A DNA stretch of 64,000 nt, taken from NCBI GenBank assembly GCA_947498935.1, contig CANMMM010000014.1, positions 62,001-126,000 of the forward strand, written 5' to 3'. The stretch is from an uncultured Aquimarina sp. (lineage in GTDB: Bacteria; Bacteroidota; Bacteroidia; Flavobacteriales; Flavobacteriaceae). The notes beneath the pieces were generated by a model that was not told the DNA's origin, ran no database searches, and saw only the letters and a list, made by a program, of their open reading frames with translations. Made by a program: the position numbers and the translations under genes. Positions 17,648 to 25,855 of the stretch are shown here, piece after piece; position 1 is the first letter of the stretch, and every line of letters starts with the position of its first letter.

Positions 17648-18874
17648 TTATTCAGAGGCAACTGTATTAAATATATCTACAGAAACTTGCTGTTTTGTAA
17701 GGTCTTCAAACGTTTCACGTTTTCTAATTAGATGTGCCTTATTATCATGCCACAACACTTCGGCAGGGCGGTATCTAGAGTTATAGTTACTTGCCATAGA
17801 AAAACAGTAAGCACCAGCATTTTTAAATGCGATAATATCTCCTTCTGTTAATGCTGCGATTTTTCTATTAGATGCAAACGTATCCGTTTCGCAAATATAC
17901 CCTACTACAGAATAGAAACGCTCTTTTCCTTTTGGATGAGATACGTTAACAATATCGTGATGCGAATTGTAAAACATCGGTCTGATCAAGTGATTTAAAC
18001 CAGTATCAATACCTGCAAAAACAGTAGAAGTAGTTTGCTTAATCACATTTACTTTAGCTAAAAAGTAACCCGCCTCGCTTACTAAAAATTTACCAGGCTC
18101 AAATCCGAGTGTCAATTCCTTTCCGTACTCTTTACAGAAAGCATTGAAACGCTTTGATAATTTAGTCCCTAGTTCTTCGATATCCGTTTCAATATCCCCT
18201 TCTTTATAGGGTACTTTAAATCCACTTCCAAAATCTATAAAATCTAAGTTTTTAAAGTGCTTAGCTGTATCAAATAAAATTTCGCTAGCATGTAAAAACA
18301 CATCGATATCTAGGATGTCACTCCCTGTGTGCATATGGATTCCATTGATATGCATTTGGGTATTTTCTACGATTCTTAGGATATGTGGTATTTGATGAAT
18401 AGAAATTCCAAATTTACTATCTATATGTCCTACAGATATTTTACGATTCCCTCCTGCCATTACATGCGGGTTAATTCTAATGCATACAGGTGTTTTTGGG
18501 TGTTTTGTACCGAATTGTTCTAAAATAGATAGGTTATCTATATTGATTTGCACCCCCATTTTAGCGACTTCTTCTATTTCTTCTATAGATACACCATTTG
18601 GGGTGTAGATAATATTTTCGGGTGCTACACCAGCTAATAACCCTAATTTTACTTCTTGTATGGATACGGTGTCTAACCCTACACCAAGAGAATTCATTAG
18701 TTTTAAAATCGCAAGATTAGATAATGCTTTAACTGCGTAATTTAGTTTTACATGTTTGACTTTCTTAAAAGCACCAGATAGACGCTTATATTGTGATACA
18801 ATTTTTTCGGAGTCATACACGTATACTGGACTCCCAAACTGAGCTGCGATTGCTAATAAATTCGAGTTTTCCAT
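17648..18874 (-). CDS. lysA: Diaminopimelate decarboxylase
   Basis: 408 residues. It makes L-lysine from meso-diaminopimelate with PLP. The PLP lysine lies in KLNYAVKALSNLAILKLM (near residue 48), the fold type III barrel shows INPHVMAGGNRKISVGHIDSKFGI, IDFGSGFKVPY and FEPGKFLVSEAGYFLAKV, and the substrate-contact region has CETDTFASNR and NAGAYCFSMASNYNSRYRPAEVL. It appears to be a single-gene unit. A TAATTTTG -7 box lies at 18896-18903 upstream. Confidence 0.95.
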   Translation of the reverse strand: MENSNLLAIAAQFGSPVYVYDSEKIVSQYKRLSGAFKKVKHVKLNYAVKALSNLAILKLMNSLGVGLDTVSIQEVKLGLLAGVAPENIIYTPNGVSIEEIEEVAKMGVQINIDNLSILEQFGTKHPKTPVCIRINPHVMAGGNRKISVGHIDSKFGISIHQIPHILRIVENTQMHINGIHMHTGSDILDIDVFLHASEILFDTAKHFKNLDFIDFGSGFKVPYKEGDIETDIEELGTKLSKRFNAFCKEYGKELTLGFEPGKFLVSEAGYFLAKVNVIKQTTSTVFAGIDTGLNHLIRPMFYNSHHDIVNVSHPKGKERFYSVVGYICETDTFASNRKIAALTEGDIIAFKNAGAYCFSMASNYNSRYRPAEVLWHDNKAHLIRKRETFEDLTKQQVSVDIFNTVASE

Positions 18875-19034
18875 TTTTTTAAAAATTTAAGCTCACAAAA
18901 TTATTAATAAAATCATTCATATCATCACAAAGTGCCAATAAATCAGAAGACTCATTGTATTTTTGTTGATTTTGTTTTTTTAACTTGTGTTTAATAGGTA
19001 AGCACTATGTTTATTGGTATTTTTAACAATAAAA

Positions 19035-19670
19035 ATGCTACCATTATTTCCTTTAGAGCTAGTTGTATATCCTGGAGAGCAGTTACCATTACATATTTTT
19101 GAAGATCGATATCAGCAATTGATACGAGATTGTAAAGCAGAAGGCATTCCTTTTGGTATACCTGCATATATAGATAAGAAACTAGCATATGGTACAGAAC
19201 TTACCCTTACTTCTATAGAAAAAGAATACCCTTCTGGCGCCATGGATGTACTGTGCCTAGGGAAGCGCGTTTTTAAGATCGAGACATTCTATCCAGAATT
19301 GTCAGGTAAGTTGTATGCAGGAGGTAAGGTCACTTATTTCGAAGAAGATGCTAACACTGCCATGTCATTACAGGAAGAGTTGCTACAGCATATCACTACA
19401 CTATATACAGAACTTACAATTGAAAGGCCTCCTGTATTTCATACGCCCTTTACAAGCTATCAAGTAGCGCACAAAGTAGGGCTTTCGATAGCGCAAGAAT
19501 ACTATTTACTTACCATACATAATGAACTAGAGCGATTGATGTATTTGATAGGTCATCTAAAAGGAACAATTCCTGTGGTTAGAGAAATGAATAGAACCAA
19601 AGCTGTGATTCAAATGAATGGACATTATAAAAACTTCGATCCATTAGATTTTGAGGATTACCATTTGTAG
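19035..19670 (+). CDS. Lon N-terminal (LON substrate-binding) domain protein
   Basis: 211 residues from ATG 19035; an earlier in-frame start at 19014 would add a poor N terminus. The opening MLPLFPLELVVYPGEQLPLHIFEDRYQQLI is diagnostic of the stand-alone LON-SB domain family. It has no ATPase or protease domain, so it is not a protease itself. Such proteins may bind substrates or partners. The gene appears monocistronic, and sucC follows with its own promoter. Confidence 0.85.
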   Translation: MLPLFPLELVVYPGEQLPLHIFEDRYQQLIRDCKAEGIPFGIPAYIDKKLAYGTELTLTSIEKEYPSGAMDVLCLGKRVFKIETFYPELSGKLYAGGKVTYFEEDANTAMSLQEELLQHITTLYTELTIERPPVFHTPFTSYQVAHKVGLSIAQEYYLLTIHNELERLMYLIGHLKGTIPVVREMNRTKAVIQMNGHYKNFDPLDFEDYHL

Positions 19671-19718
19671 TACTGGTTTAAATGATGTAGTATAGTTGAT
19701 TTTTTTAAGTCAAAAAGA

Positions 19719-19750
19719 TTGGCACAATACTTTCACTTTTCCTATTTTTG
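19719..19750 (+). promoter_or_regulatory. sucC promoter
   Basis: TTG (19719-19721) and TATTTTTG (19743-19750) resemble the Bacteroidota -33 and -7 boxes, with a spacer about two bases longer than ideal. It gives a leader of about 30 nt. Confidence 0.5.
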
Positions 19751-19783
19751 GAATTCCTATTTAAAGGCAAAACAATTAAAATT

Positions 19784-20977
19784 ATGAATTTACACGAATA
19801 TCAGGGTAAAGAAATACTAAGCAGTTTTGGTGTGCGTATCCAACGCGGTATTGTAGCTCAAAATGCTAAAGAAGCAGTCGCTGCTGCAAAACAACTAACA
19901 GCTGAGACCGGTACAGGATGGCATGTAATCAAAGCGCAAGTACATGCTGGTGGTCGAGGAAAAGGTGGTGGTGTAAAACTAGCCAAAAATTTACAAGAGG
20001 TTGAGGAGATTTCAGGACAAATTATAGGAATGAATTTGGTGACTCCACAAACTTCTGCAGAAGGAAAAAAAGTACATCAAGTTTTAGTAGCCGAGGATGT
20101 GTATTATCCTGGTGATAGTGAGCCAGACGAATTTTACATGTCTGTGTTATTAAATCGTACTACAGGTCGTAATATGATTATGTATTCTACAGAAGGTGGA
20201 ATGGATATCGAAACGGTAGCAGAAGAAACACCACACTTAATTTTTACAGAAGAAATAGATCCTGCTACAGGATTATTGCCTTTCCAAGCTAGACGTGTAG
20301 CTTTTAATTTAGGATTAAGTGGAGCAGCTTTTAAAGAGATGACTAAATTCGTAATGGCATTGTATACTGCTTACGTAAAGTCAGATTCTTCATTATTTGA
20401 AATCAACCCAGTTTTAAAAACTAGTGATGATAAAATCATGGCAGTTGACGCCAAGGTAACGATAGATGATAACGCATTGTACCGTCATAAGAACTATGTG
20501 GATATGCGTGATATTCGCGAAGAAAATCCAATCGAAGTAGAAGCTAATGAATTAGGATTAAACTATGTAGATTTAGATGGTAATGTAGGATGTATGGTTA
20601 ACGGTGCTGGATTAGCAATGGCGACTATGGATCTTATCAAGCAGGCTGGTGGTGAGCCAGCAAACTTCTTAGATGTAGGAGGTACTGCAGATGCAAAACG
20701 AGTAGAAGAAGCGTTTAGAATTATCTTAAAAGATGATAATGTAAAGGCTATCTTGATCAATATCTTCGGTGGAATTGTTCGTTGTGATAGAGTAGCACAA
20801 GGAGTAGTAGATGCTTATAAGAATATGGGAGATGCTATTAAAGTGCCAATCATTGTACGTCTACAAGGAACGAATGCTGATATCGCAAAAGAATTAATTG
20901 ATTCTAGTGGATTGGATGTGCAAAGTGCTGTACAATTCCAAGAAGCAGCAGATAAAGTACAAGCTGTATTAGTATAA
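19784..20977 (+). CDS. sucC: Succinyl-CoA ligase (ADP-forming) beta subunit
   Basis: 397 residues from ATG 19784; the frame is open 12 codons further but covers the -7 box. The enzyme interconverts succinyl-CoA and succinate in the TCA cycle. The ATP-grasp domain opens MNLHEYQGKEILSSFGVRIQRG and contains HAGGRGKGGGVKLAKN and LFEINPV. The C-terminal CoA-ligase domain has GNVGCMVNGAGLAMATMD, FLDVGGTADAKRVEEAF and INIFGGIVRCDRVAQG. The alpha subunit gene sucD is not adjacent, as is common in Flavobacteriia. Confidence 0.96.
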   Translation: MNLHEYQGKEILSSFGVRIQRGIVAQNAKEAVAAAKQLTAETGTGWHVIKAQVHAGGRGKGGGVKLAKNLQEVEEISGQIIGMNLVTPQTSAEGKKVHQVLVAEDVYYPGDSEPDEFYMSVLLNRTTGRNMIMYSTEGGMDIETVAEETPHLIFTEEIDPATGLLPFQARRVAFNLGLSGAAFKEMTKFVMALYTAYVKSDSSLFEINPVLKTSDDKIMAVDAKVTIDDNALYRHKNYVDMRDIREENPIEVEANELGLNYVDLDGNVGCMVNGAGLAMATMDLIKQAGGEPANFLDVGGTADAKRVEEAFRIILKDDNVKAILINIFGGIVRCDRVAQGVVDAYKNMGDAIKVPIIVRLQGTNADIAKELIDSSGLDVQSAVQFQEAADKVQAVLV

Positions 20978-21006
20978 TATATTATAGCGTATAGTTATAA
21001 GTTATG

Positions 21007-21037
21007 GCGATCTCTTTTATAGGGGTCGCTTTTTTTA
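21007..21037 (+). terminator. Terminator after sucC
   Basis: GCGATC...GGGGTCGC hairpin followed by seven T residues, about 30 bp after the stop. Confidence 0.75.
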
Positions 21038-21052
21038 TGAAATTAAAAAACA

Positions 21053-21559
21053 ATGAAGATGGATAGAGTAGATGAAATCGTCAGTACTTTAGAAATGCAG
21101 CCGCATCCAGAAGGAGGGTTTTATAAAGAAACCTATAGAAGTGAAGAAATAATACCTAAAGGAAGTTTACAAACCGTTTTTTCGGGAGACCGAAATTGTG
21201 CTACAGCAATTTATTTTTTGTTAACCTCAGACAATTTTTCGGCATTCCATAAGATACGACAGGATGAGGTATGGCATCATTATGAAGGGGAAACCATAGC
21301 GGTACATGTGATTAATACAGCAGGTAAGTATACAAGACATTTGGTAGGTAAGGATTTAGAGCGTGGTGCGTTTCCTCAATTAGTAGTCAAGGCAGGGGAT
21401 TGGTTTGCATCGAGTGTGGTGGCTGAAAAAGGATATGCTTTGGTGGGGTGTACTGTAGCTCCAGGATTTGATTTTGAAGATTTTGAATTAGCAGAAAGAA
21501 CAAACTTGATTCAGCAATATCCAGAACATACAGCTGTGATTACAAGGTATACACGCTAA
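21053..21559 (+). CDS. DUF985 cupin-fold protein
   Basis: 168 residues. Characteristic motifs: MQPHPEGGFYKETYRS, TAIYFLLTSDNFSAFHKIRQDEVWHHYEGE, APGFDFEDFELAERTNLIQQYPEH. These define the DUF985 branch of the cupin superfamily, with the histidines of FHKIRQDEVWHHYEG as likely metal ligands. Function is unknown; some relatives bind sugar or nucleotide ligands. It starts 16 bp beyond the sucC terminator. Confidence 0.85.
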   Translation: MKMDRVDEIVSTLEMQPHPEGGFYKETYRSEEIIPKGSLQTVFSGDRNCATAIYFLLTSDNFSAFHKIRQDEVWHHYEGETIAVHVINTAGKYTRHLVGKDLERGAFPQLVVKAGDWFASSVVAEKGYALVGCTVAPGFDFEDFELAERTNLIQQYPEHTAVITRYTR

Positions 21560-21832
21560 TTACGTAGTGCTTAAAATACGACCTTATTACGACTAAGGGA
21601 AGTATGTTACTAAATCGTTTTTGTGAAGTATTTGTTTGATGTAGATGGGGAGCAACATTTAATACTGTTTTGAATCGTAGGGAAATTATAGTAAAGATGT
21701 TAATAAAATGTTTGTTTTAAAACACTAACTATTGATTGTTAGTTTGTTAAGTAGTGTTAAAACTCTTAAAAAGCTGTAACAAAATAAGGACGATCGTCGT
21801 CCTATAGGTGTAATCAATAAAAAACGAACAGA

Positions 21833-22180
21833 ATGAAAAAATTAAATCTTATGCTATTAGCAGTAGCATTAACTATTGCTAATTTCGCATCGGCAATGGG
21901 TAGTACACAGCCTACAAAATTAGAGATGCATTTGACCAAAGAAGTGGGATTATTGCTTAAAAAACCGTCTTTTAGAATTACGAAAGGAAAGGAATTGAAA
22001 GCAATGGTAACAATCACACTGAATGAAAACAAAGAGATTGTGGTTTTATCGGTAGATTCAGAAAGTGAAATGGTAGAGCGTTTTATCAAATCACGTTTGA
22101 ATTATCAAAAGATAAAATCTAAGTTGCAGTCTACTACTATCAAGTATTTTAAAATTCCTGTGCGAGTTGTAGCATCATAA
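21833..22180 (+). CDS. Small secreted protein of unknown function
   Basis: 115 residues with a clear signal peptide (MKKLNLMLLAVALTIANFASA). The mature segment, ITKGKELKAMVTITLNENKEIVVLSVDSES followed by ERFIKSRLNYQKIKSK, resembles the beta-alpha-beta pattern of small TonB-C-like periplasmic domains. The similarity is weak. It has about 270 bp of upstream space and its own terminator. Confidence 0.65.
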   Translation: MKKLNLMLLAVALTIANFASAMGSTQPTKLEMHLTKEVGLLLKKPSFRITKGKELKAMVTITLNENKEIVVLSVDSESEMVERFIKSRLNYQKIKSKLQSTTIKYFKIPVRVVAS

Positions 22181-22225
22181 GACTTAATGTATACAGGGCA
22201 GCTACTGCTGCTTTTTGAATTAAAA

Positions 22226-22258
22226 AAAACCTAGGCTCATCACCTAGGTTTTTTTTTT
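22226..22258 (+). terminator. Terminator overlapping the end of the convergent DUF1456 gene
   Basis: AACCTAGG (22228-22235), loop CTCATCA, CCTAGGTT (22243-22250), then a run of T. The right arm and T-run are also the last codons of the minus-strand DUF1456 gene. Confidence 0.85.
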
Positions 22259-22527
22259 GATGTGGTATTTGGTTTCGTCGCGGAAGGCTTATTTTTCTTA
22301 GCTGGCATTGGCCCTCTAAGATGAATGATCAGACCATTGAGGAAATTGCGAAGGATTTGATCTCCGCATTCCATATACTTAGGATGATCTTCACTTCTGA
22401 AAAACGCACCTAATTCACTTTTAGTCACTTTAAAATCGACCAGTGCACAGATTTTTACAATATCGTCATCTCGTAGTTTATGTGCTACTCTTAGTTTTTT
22501 AAAAATATCATTATTCGTTAGTCCCAT
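22240..22527 (-). CDS. DUF1456 (YehS-like) family protein
   Basis: 95 residues with a single DUF1456 unit; the E. coli relative YehS carries two. Motif: MGLTNNDIFKKLRVAHKLRDDDIVKI and TKSELGAFFRSEDHPKYMECGDQILRNFLNGL. Function unknown. A -7 box TACATTTG ends only four bases before the ATG, so the transcript may be leaderless. The basic tail (KKKPR) is encoded by the terminator stem and T-run of the convergent gene. Confidence 0.85.
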   Translation of the reverse strand: MGLTNNDIFKKLRVAHKLRDDDIVKICALVDFKVTKSELGAFFRSEDHPKYMECGDQILRNFLNGLIIHLRGPMPAKKNKPSATKPNTTSKKKPR

Positions 22528-22908
22528 AGTGCAAATGTACTTTTTTTGAACTGATTTGCTATGGAAATGATCTTTTGTGTTTAAACTTTATATGCAAGTG
22601 GTGCCCCCTTTTTTGAATTTTGTAGTGTTACTGATCAAACAAACATATGAGTTGGTTACAAAATCTTTGATTTGTGCAGAAATTAAAAGGTTTGCACCGC
22701 TTCACTCAAAAAATGACGATGTGATGTTTTGTGTTGCTATTCGTTTGTATGATATTTGCCGCTGTAACTATGCGACCTCTCCAAGTGTAAAGGGTAGTCA
22801 GCATCAAGTATGTGGTACGCTATTGTACTTATTTGTTTGCGAATAGGTGGTGTTGGGTAGTAGGTTTTTATAGTGCTAGATAAAAGGGATAAATTGTAAG
22901 AGAAATAT
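22528..22908. other. Intergenic stretch without a supported gene
   Basis: A plus-strand frame of 89 codons (22577-22846) exists but has no signal, motif, family resemblance or start context. Beyond the DUF1456 promoter at its left end I see nothing functional. Confidence 0.45.
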
Positions 22909-23310
22909 ATGTATAAAAAGTCAGAGAAATTGAGTTTGATTTCTGAAATGATTGAGTTTGCAAAGGCTGATCATAAGATAAAGGATGAAGAGTATAATTT
23001 TATTATTGCGGTAGCAGCGCAATTGGAAATTACAGAAGAAGAGGTTGGTTTTTTGATCCGAGAAAAAGCAGAAAAGAAAGTGTTAAAGCCAGAATCTCAG
23101 CGGATTTTGCAATTTCATAGATTGGTATTGTTGATGAATATTGATCAGGAAATTAGTCCAACGGAGTTGCACACGATTAAAGATTTTGGATTGCAGATGG
23201 GGTTGCGACCAGAGGCTATAGATACAGTGCTAAAACAGATGCATACATATCCAAATAAAGTAATTCCTCCAGATGAGTTGATTACAATTTTTAAAAGATT
23301 CTATAATTAA
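22909..23310 (+). CDS. TerB-like (tellurite resistance fold) protein
   Basis: 133 residues, all helical. The pattern LSLISEMIEFAKADHKIKDEEYNFIIAVAAQLEI followed by VLLMNIDQEISPTELHTIKDFGLQMGL matches the paired acidic-loop helices of TerB-like domains (D-x-K/E-I-x-x-x-E). These bind metal or act as scaffold in stress responses. It is not in a ter operon, so a tellurite role should not be assumed. It ends at a strong terminator. Confidence 0.75.
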   Translation: MYKKSEKLSLISEMIEFAKADHKIKDEEYNFIIAVAAQLEITEEEVGFLIREKAEKKVLKPESQRILQFHRLVLLMNIDQEISPTELHTIKDFGLQMGLRPEAIDTVLKQMHTYPNKVIPPDELITIFKRFYN

Positions 23311-23343
23311 TAGTTTTCTTTAAGGTTTAAACCACTTCAGAGT

Positions 23344-23383
23344 GAAAAAAGCATTTAATCCATATGGATTAAATGCTTTTTTT
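23344..23383 (+). terminator. Terminator after the TerB-like gene
   Basis: AAAAAAGCATTTAATCC and GGATTAAATGCTTTTTT form a nearly perfect 17-bp stem around CATATG-like centre bases, followed by T residues. Confidence 0.9.
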
Positions 23384-23425
23384 ATTACAAACAAAACAGT
23401 TTGTCAGTTATATAAAGCACTTTTT

Positions 23426-23470
23426 TGACATATTGTCATTATTTTTAAATGTGAAAATGACAAAATGTCT
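23426..23470 (+). promoter_or_regulatory. Twin TGACA-N3-TGTC palindromes upstream of hsp20
   Basis: TGACATATTGTCA (23426-23438) is a perfect palindrome. TGACAAAATGTCT (23458-23470) is the same motif with one change. Their starts are 32 bp apart, about three DNA turns, 80-120 bp before the hsp20 start. This looks like a two-site operator. Confidence 0.6.
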
Positions 23471-23547
23471 CTTTTTTATCAGTGGAATTCTATTTGCTAT
23501 ATACTAACTGAATCTGAAAATATATATAACCTTTAAAAAAATATAAT

Positions 23548-23979
23548 ATGAGTTTAGTAAAAAGAAGAAATAGTTTCCCTTTTATTTTAGAAGATATTCT
23601 TGGTGCAGATTGGTTAGGTGGTACAGCAGCTAATGTACATAAGATAGGGTTTAATACCCCTGCTGTAAATATAAGAGAGCGTGATCAGGCATTTGTATTA
23701 GAAATAGCAGCACCAGGTTTGCAGAAGAGTGATTTTAATATCGAGTTGGATAATGAGGTGTTGACCATTTCAGCTAGTGTAGAAAAGGAGGAAGCAGCTA
23801 AAGAGAAATATTCGAGAAAAGAGTTTAGTTATACAAACTTTAAAAGAGTGTTTACACTACCTGATACAGTGAATAGTAGTGAAATTTTAGCTTCTTATGA
23901 ACAGGGTATCTTATTGGTACAACTACCTAAAAAAGAAGAGGCACAGGTGCAACCTAAGCGCTTGATAGAGATCGCATAG
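23548..23979 (+). CDS. Small heat shock protein, Hsp20 family
   Basis: 143 residues. The alpha-crystallin domain runs from about residue 38: NTPAVNIRERDQAFVLEIAAPGLQKSDFNIELDNEVLTISA, with the FxRxFxLP-type segment YTNFKRVFTLPDTVNSSEILASYEQGILLVQLPKKE. Family members are ATP-independent holdases that keep unfolding proteins soluble. The C-terminal I-x-I/V-like end (PKRLIEIA) is present. The twin palindrome upstream suggests stress-responsive control. Confidence 0.95.
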   Translation: MSLVKRRNSFPFILEDILGADWLGGTAANVHKIGFNTPAVNIRERDQAFVLEIAAPGLQKSDFNIELDNEVLTISASVEKEEAAKEKYSRKEFSYTNFKRVFTLPDTVNSSEILASYEQGILLVQLPKKEEAQVQPKRLIEIA

Positions 23980-24009
23980 ATTTGATTTATGGGTTTTGAG
24001 TTAATTGTG

Positions 24010-24042
24010 AAAAAGAGCTGTCTTGGAGGACAGCTCTTTTTG
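24010..24042 (+). terminator. Terminator after hsp20
   Basis: AAAAGAGCTGTC, loop TTGGAG, GACAGCTCTTTT, then T; an intrinsic terminator about 30 bp after the stop. Confidence 0.9.
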
Positions 24043-24085
24043 TATCAGATAGTATTGCTGTTATGCAGTGTTTTTGTATCGAGAT

Positions 24086-24631
24086 TTAGTTGGTCCAGGT
24101 TAGGGAATTGATGCGTATACCGCTAAAACAATCATCCTCGCAATTGTTGGGTACAAATCCACAAAGGGATAGCAGACCGTTTGCTGCTGTTTCTAGGTAT
24201 ATGGTGTTTTCTTTTGGATCTACCTGTAGGTATTCTTGTGCACAAGAAGTGTATAATTGGTCTATAGATACAGGTTTGGCTCCTCTAGTGTCTCGTCCTA
24301 TATTCTCTGCTGTTTCGGTATAAATATCCGTAATTTCAGTAGTACCATCTGTTTCATTGGTGTTGGATTCTTGGTATTTTCTACTGGTTACGATTCCTTC
24401 TGTTATTTGAAGTGTAGTGATATGGCCAGCACCGGTCCAGGATGTAAAGGTAACTTGATAGGTGTATGAGTTACCGTTTTCTTCTTTTACTGTTTGCCAT
24501 AGCTCAGCACTTTTCTGTAATGTAGTTTCATTTTTGCGAATGTTATTGGTTGTTGTACTTGTGTCATCTGAGTTTTCGCATGCAATAGCGCATAGGGTGT
24601 ATACAGCTATTCCTATTATTTTTTTAATCAT
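24086..24631 (-). CDS. Lipoprotein of unknown function
   Basis: 181 residues. The signal MIKKIIGIAVYTLCAIACEN has a lipobox (CAIAC) with Cys18. The rest is threonine-rich, and four cysteines occur near the C terminus (LYTSCAQEYL, LSLCGFVPNNCEDDCFSG), probably paired as disulfides. No family recognised. It likely sits in the outer or inner membrane leaflet facing the periplasm. Confidence 0.6.
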   Translation of the reverse strand: MIKKIIGIAVYTLCAIACENSDDTSTTTNNIRKNETTLQKSAELWQTVKEENGNSYTYQVTFTSWTGAGHITTLQITEGIVTSRKYQESNTNETDGTTEITDIYTETAENIGRDTRGAKPVSIDQLYTSCAQEYLQVDPKENTIYLETAANGLLSLCGFVPNNCEDDCFSGIRINSLTWTN

Positions 24632-24785
24632 ATGAGTTATTTATATGTAGATGAATAATGAGTTGATTGGCTGCGTGTTCTGAATATATAAATTTATAAA
24701 AATATATTGCCAGTGTGTTGTAAAATTGAGATATAAAGAAGATCGCGTAAAAGAACTATTATGGAAATAAATAGTTGAGTCTAAA

Positions 24786-24827
24786 AAAAAGCGCAAATGA
24801 GATATGGAGATTTCATTTGCGCTTTTG
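24786..24827 (-). terminator. Terminator after the 24842 lipoprotein gene
   Basis: AAAAGCGCAAATGA pairs with TCATTTGCGCTTTT around GATATGGAGAT. It lies directly downstream of the minus-strand stop. Confidence 0.85.
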
Positions 24828-24841
24828 TAAAAAAAGAAGTA

Positions 24842-25258
24842 TTATTCTTGCTCAGCGTATACTACGTCTGTTTTCTTGTCATAAGTTACTTTCTTTCCTT
24901 GTAACCAGTTTTGGTAACCTGCTTCTCCAAGCTTGTTTTTCATAGCTCTAGAGCTTACAGCAGTTCCTTCTACAGTTACTGAGATTACGAATGGGTAGTT
25001 ACCGTATCTTACTACTCCGTCAACAAGTAAATCGTATTCTTTTCCTGCGCTTTCTAATGCTTTGTCCATAGCGTCTTTGATATTCCATCCGAAACCTAAA
25101 AAGTATCCTTTGGTTCCTTTTACTTTCTTTCCTTGCGCTCTGTCGATGTCTAAACTTACATTTTTAGAACTGATTACAGTGAAGTCTACTAATCTGTAAG
25201 AACAGCTTGATAAAGAAAATACGATCATGGTTAATAAAAGTAAGCTTTTAATTTTCAT
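24842..25258 (-). CDS. Small lipoprotein of unknown function
   Basis: 138 residues from the ATG at 25258. The frame extends 50 codons upstream, but the ATG at 25258 begins a textbook lipoprotein signal (MKIKSLLLLTMIVFSLSSCS; LSSC lipobox). Mature motif: GTKGYFLGFGWNIKDAMDKALESAGKEYDLLVDGVV, which resembles the short lipoproteins in which a glycine-rich loop precedes an amphipathic helix (TRL-like proteins). The family assignment is a guess. Function unknown. Confidence 0.65.
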   Translation of the reverse strand: MKIKSLLLLTMIVFSLSSCSYRLVDFTVISSKNVSLDIDRAQGKKVKGTKGYFLGFGWNIKDAMDKALESAGKEYDLLVDGVVRYGNYPFVISVTVEGTAVSSRAMKNKLGEAGYQNWLQGKKVTYDKKTDVVYAEQE

Positions 25259-25503
25259 TGTTAGTTTATTTTGAATTGATTGCCTACGTAAGGTTTTTCG
25301 GCTTGACCCCGTTTTGAATAGTTTCTGGACTCTATACATTGATAATTGTCTGTATATATATGTCAAAACAAGGGAAAATGTTACCCCCCTTTTTTGACTT
25401 TTTTTCAAAAAAAATTATCAGCTATAGAAAGGGAAGAAGCTATTTTTGGTGATGTGTGTTTTTAAGTTGTTGTTTTTTAGTATTTTGTGTTGTTTTTTCT
25501 TCT

Positions 25504-25591
25504 GCGTTAGGGATAGTAGCGGCATCCTTTTTTATTTTCTTAAAAAAATAAAAAAGATATAGCGGATAGCCCGACCCTTGTGGTAACGCCC
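25504..25591 (+). repeat. Family I dispersed repeat, copy 3 (subtype B)
   Basis: GCGTTAGGGATAGTAGCGGC, an inner T-rich/A-rich stem (ATCCTTTTTTATTTTC / AAAAATAAAAAAGAT), then AGCGGATAGCCCGACCC and AACGCCC. Subtype B differs from copies 1 and 2 only in the inner stem. Confidence 0.9.
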
Positions 25592-25690
25592 AAAAAATTC
25601 AATAAAAAAACCGCCTCAATCCCCAACAGAAAAAGACGGTTTTAAATCAAAATTAAACAACTTTCCTAGTTTCAATCCTTAGGAACGGAT

Positions 25691-25846
25691 TAGAACTTAT
25701 CTTGACTTTTTTTCTGAAAAATGCCTGAAATTCACCTGTATTTCGTTACGTTTTTATTCGTAGCACTGCTATGAATTTCAAAAAGTGCCTTATCCAGTCA
25801 AATTTCCTCTCATTTTCGGTCAAAAACAAAAAGTCAAGGTGAGTTC
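25691..25846 (-). repeat. Family II MITE-like repeat, copy 2
   Basis: Terminal inverted repeats AGAACTTATCTTGACTTTTT and AAAAAGTCAAGGTGAGTTC. The core CGTAGCACTGCTATGAATTTC is the complement of copy 1. It ends 10 bp from the stop of the acyl-CoA dehydrogenase gene. Confidence 0.8.
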
Positions 25847-25855
25847 CTATATAGG

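Noticed and set aside
22577-22846. 89-codon plus-strand open frame.
   Set aside because: No signal, domain, start context or recognisable composition; it overlaps the DUF1456 upstream region.
22909-23310. Tellurite resistance function for the TerB-like protein.
   Set aside because: Only the fold is suggested; there are no other ter genes nearby.
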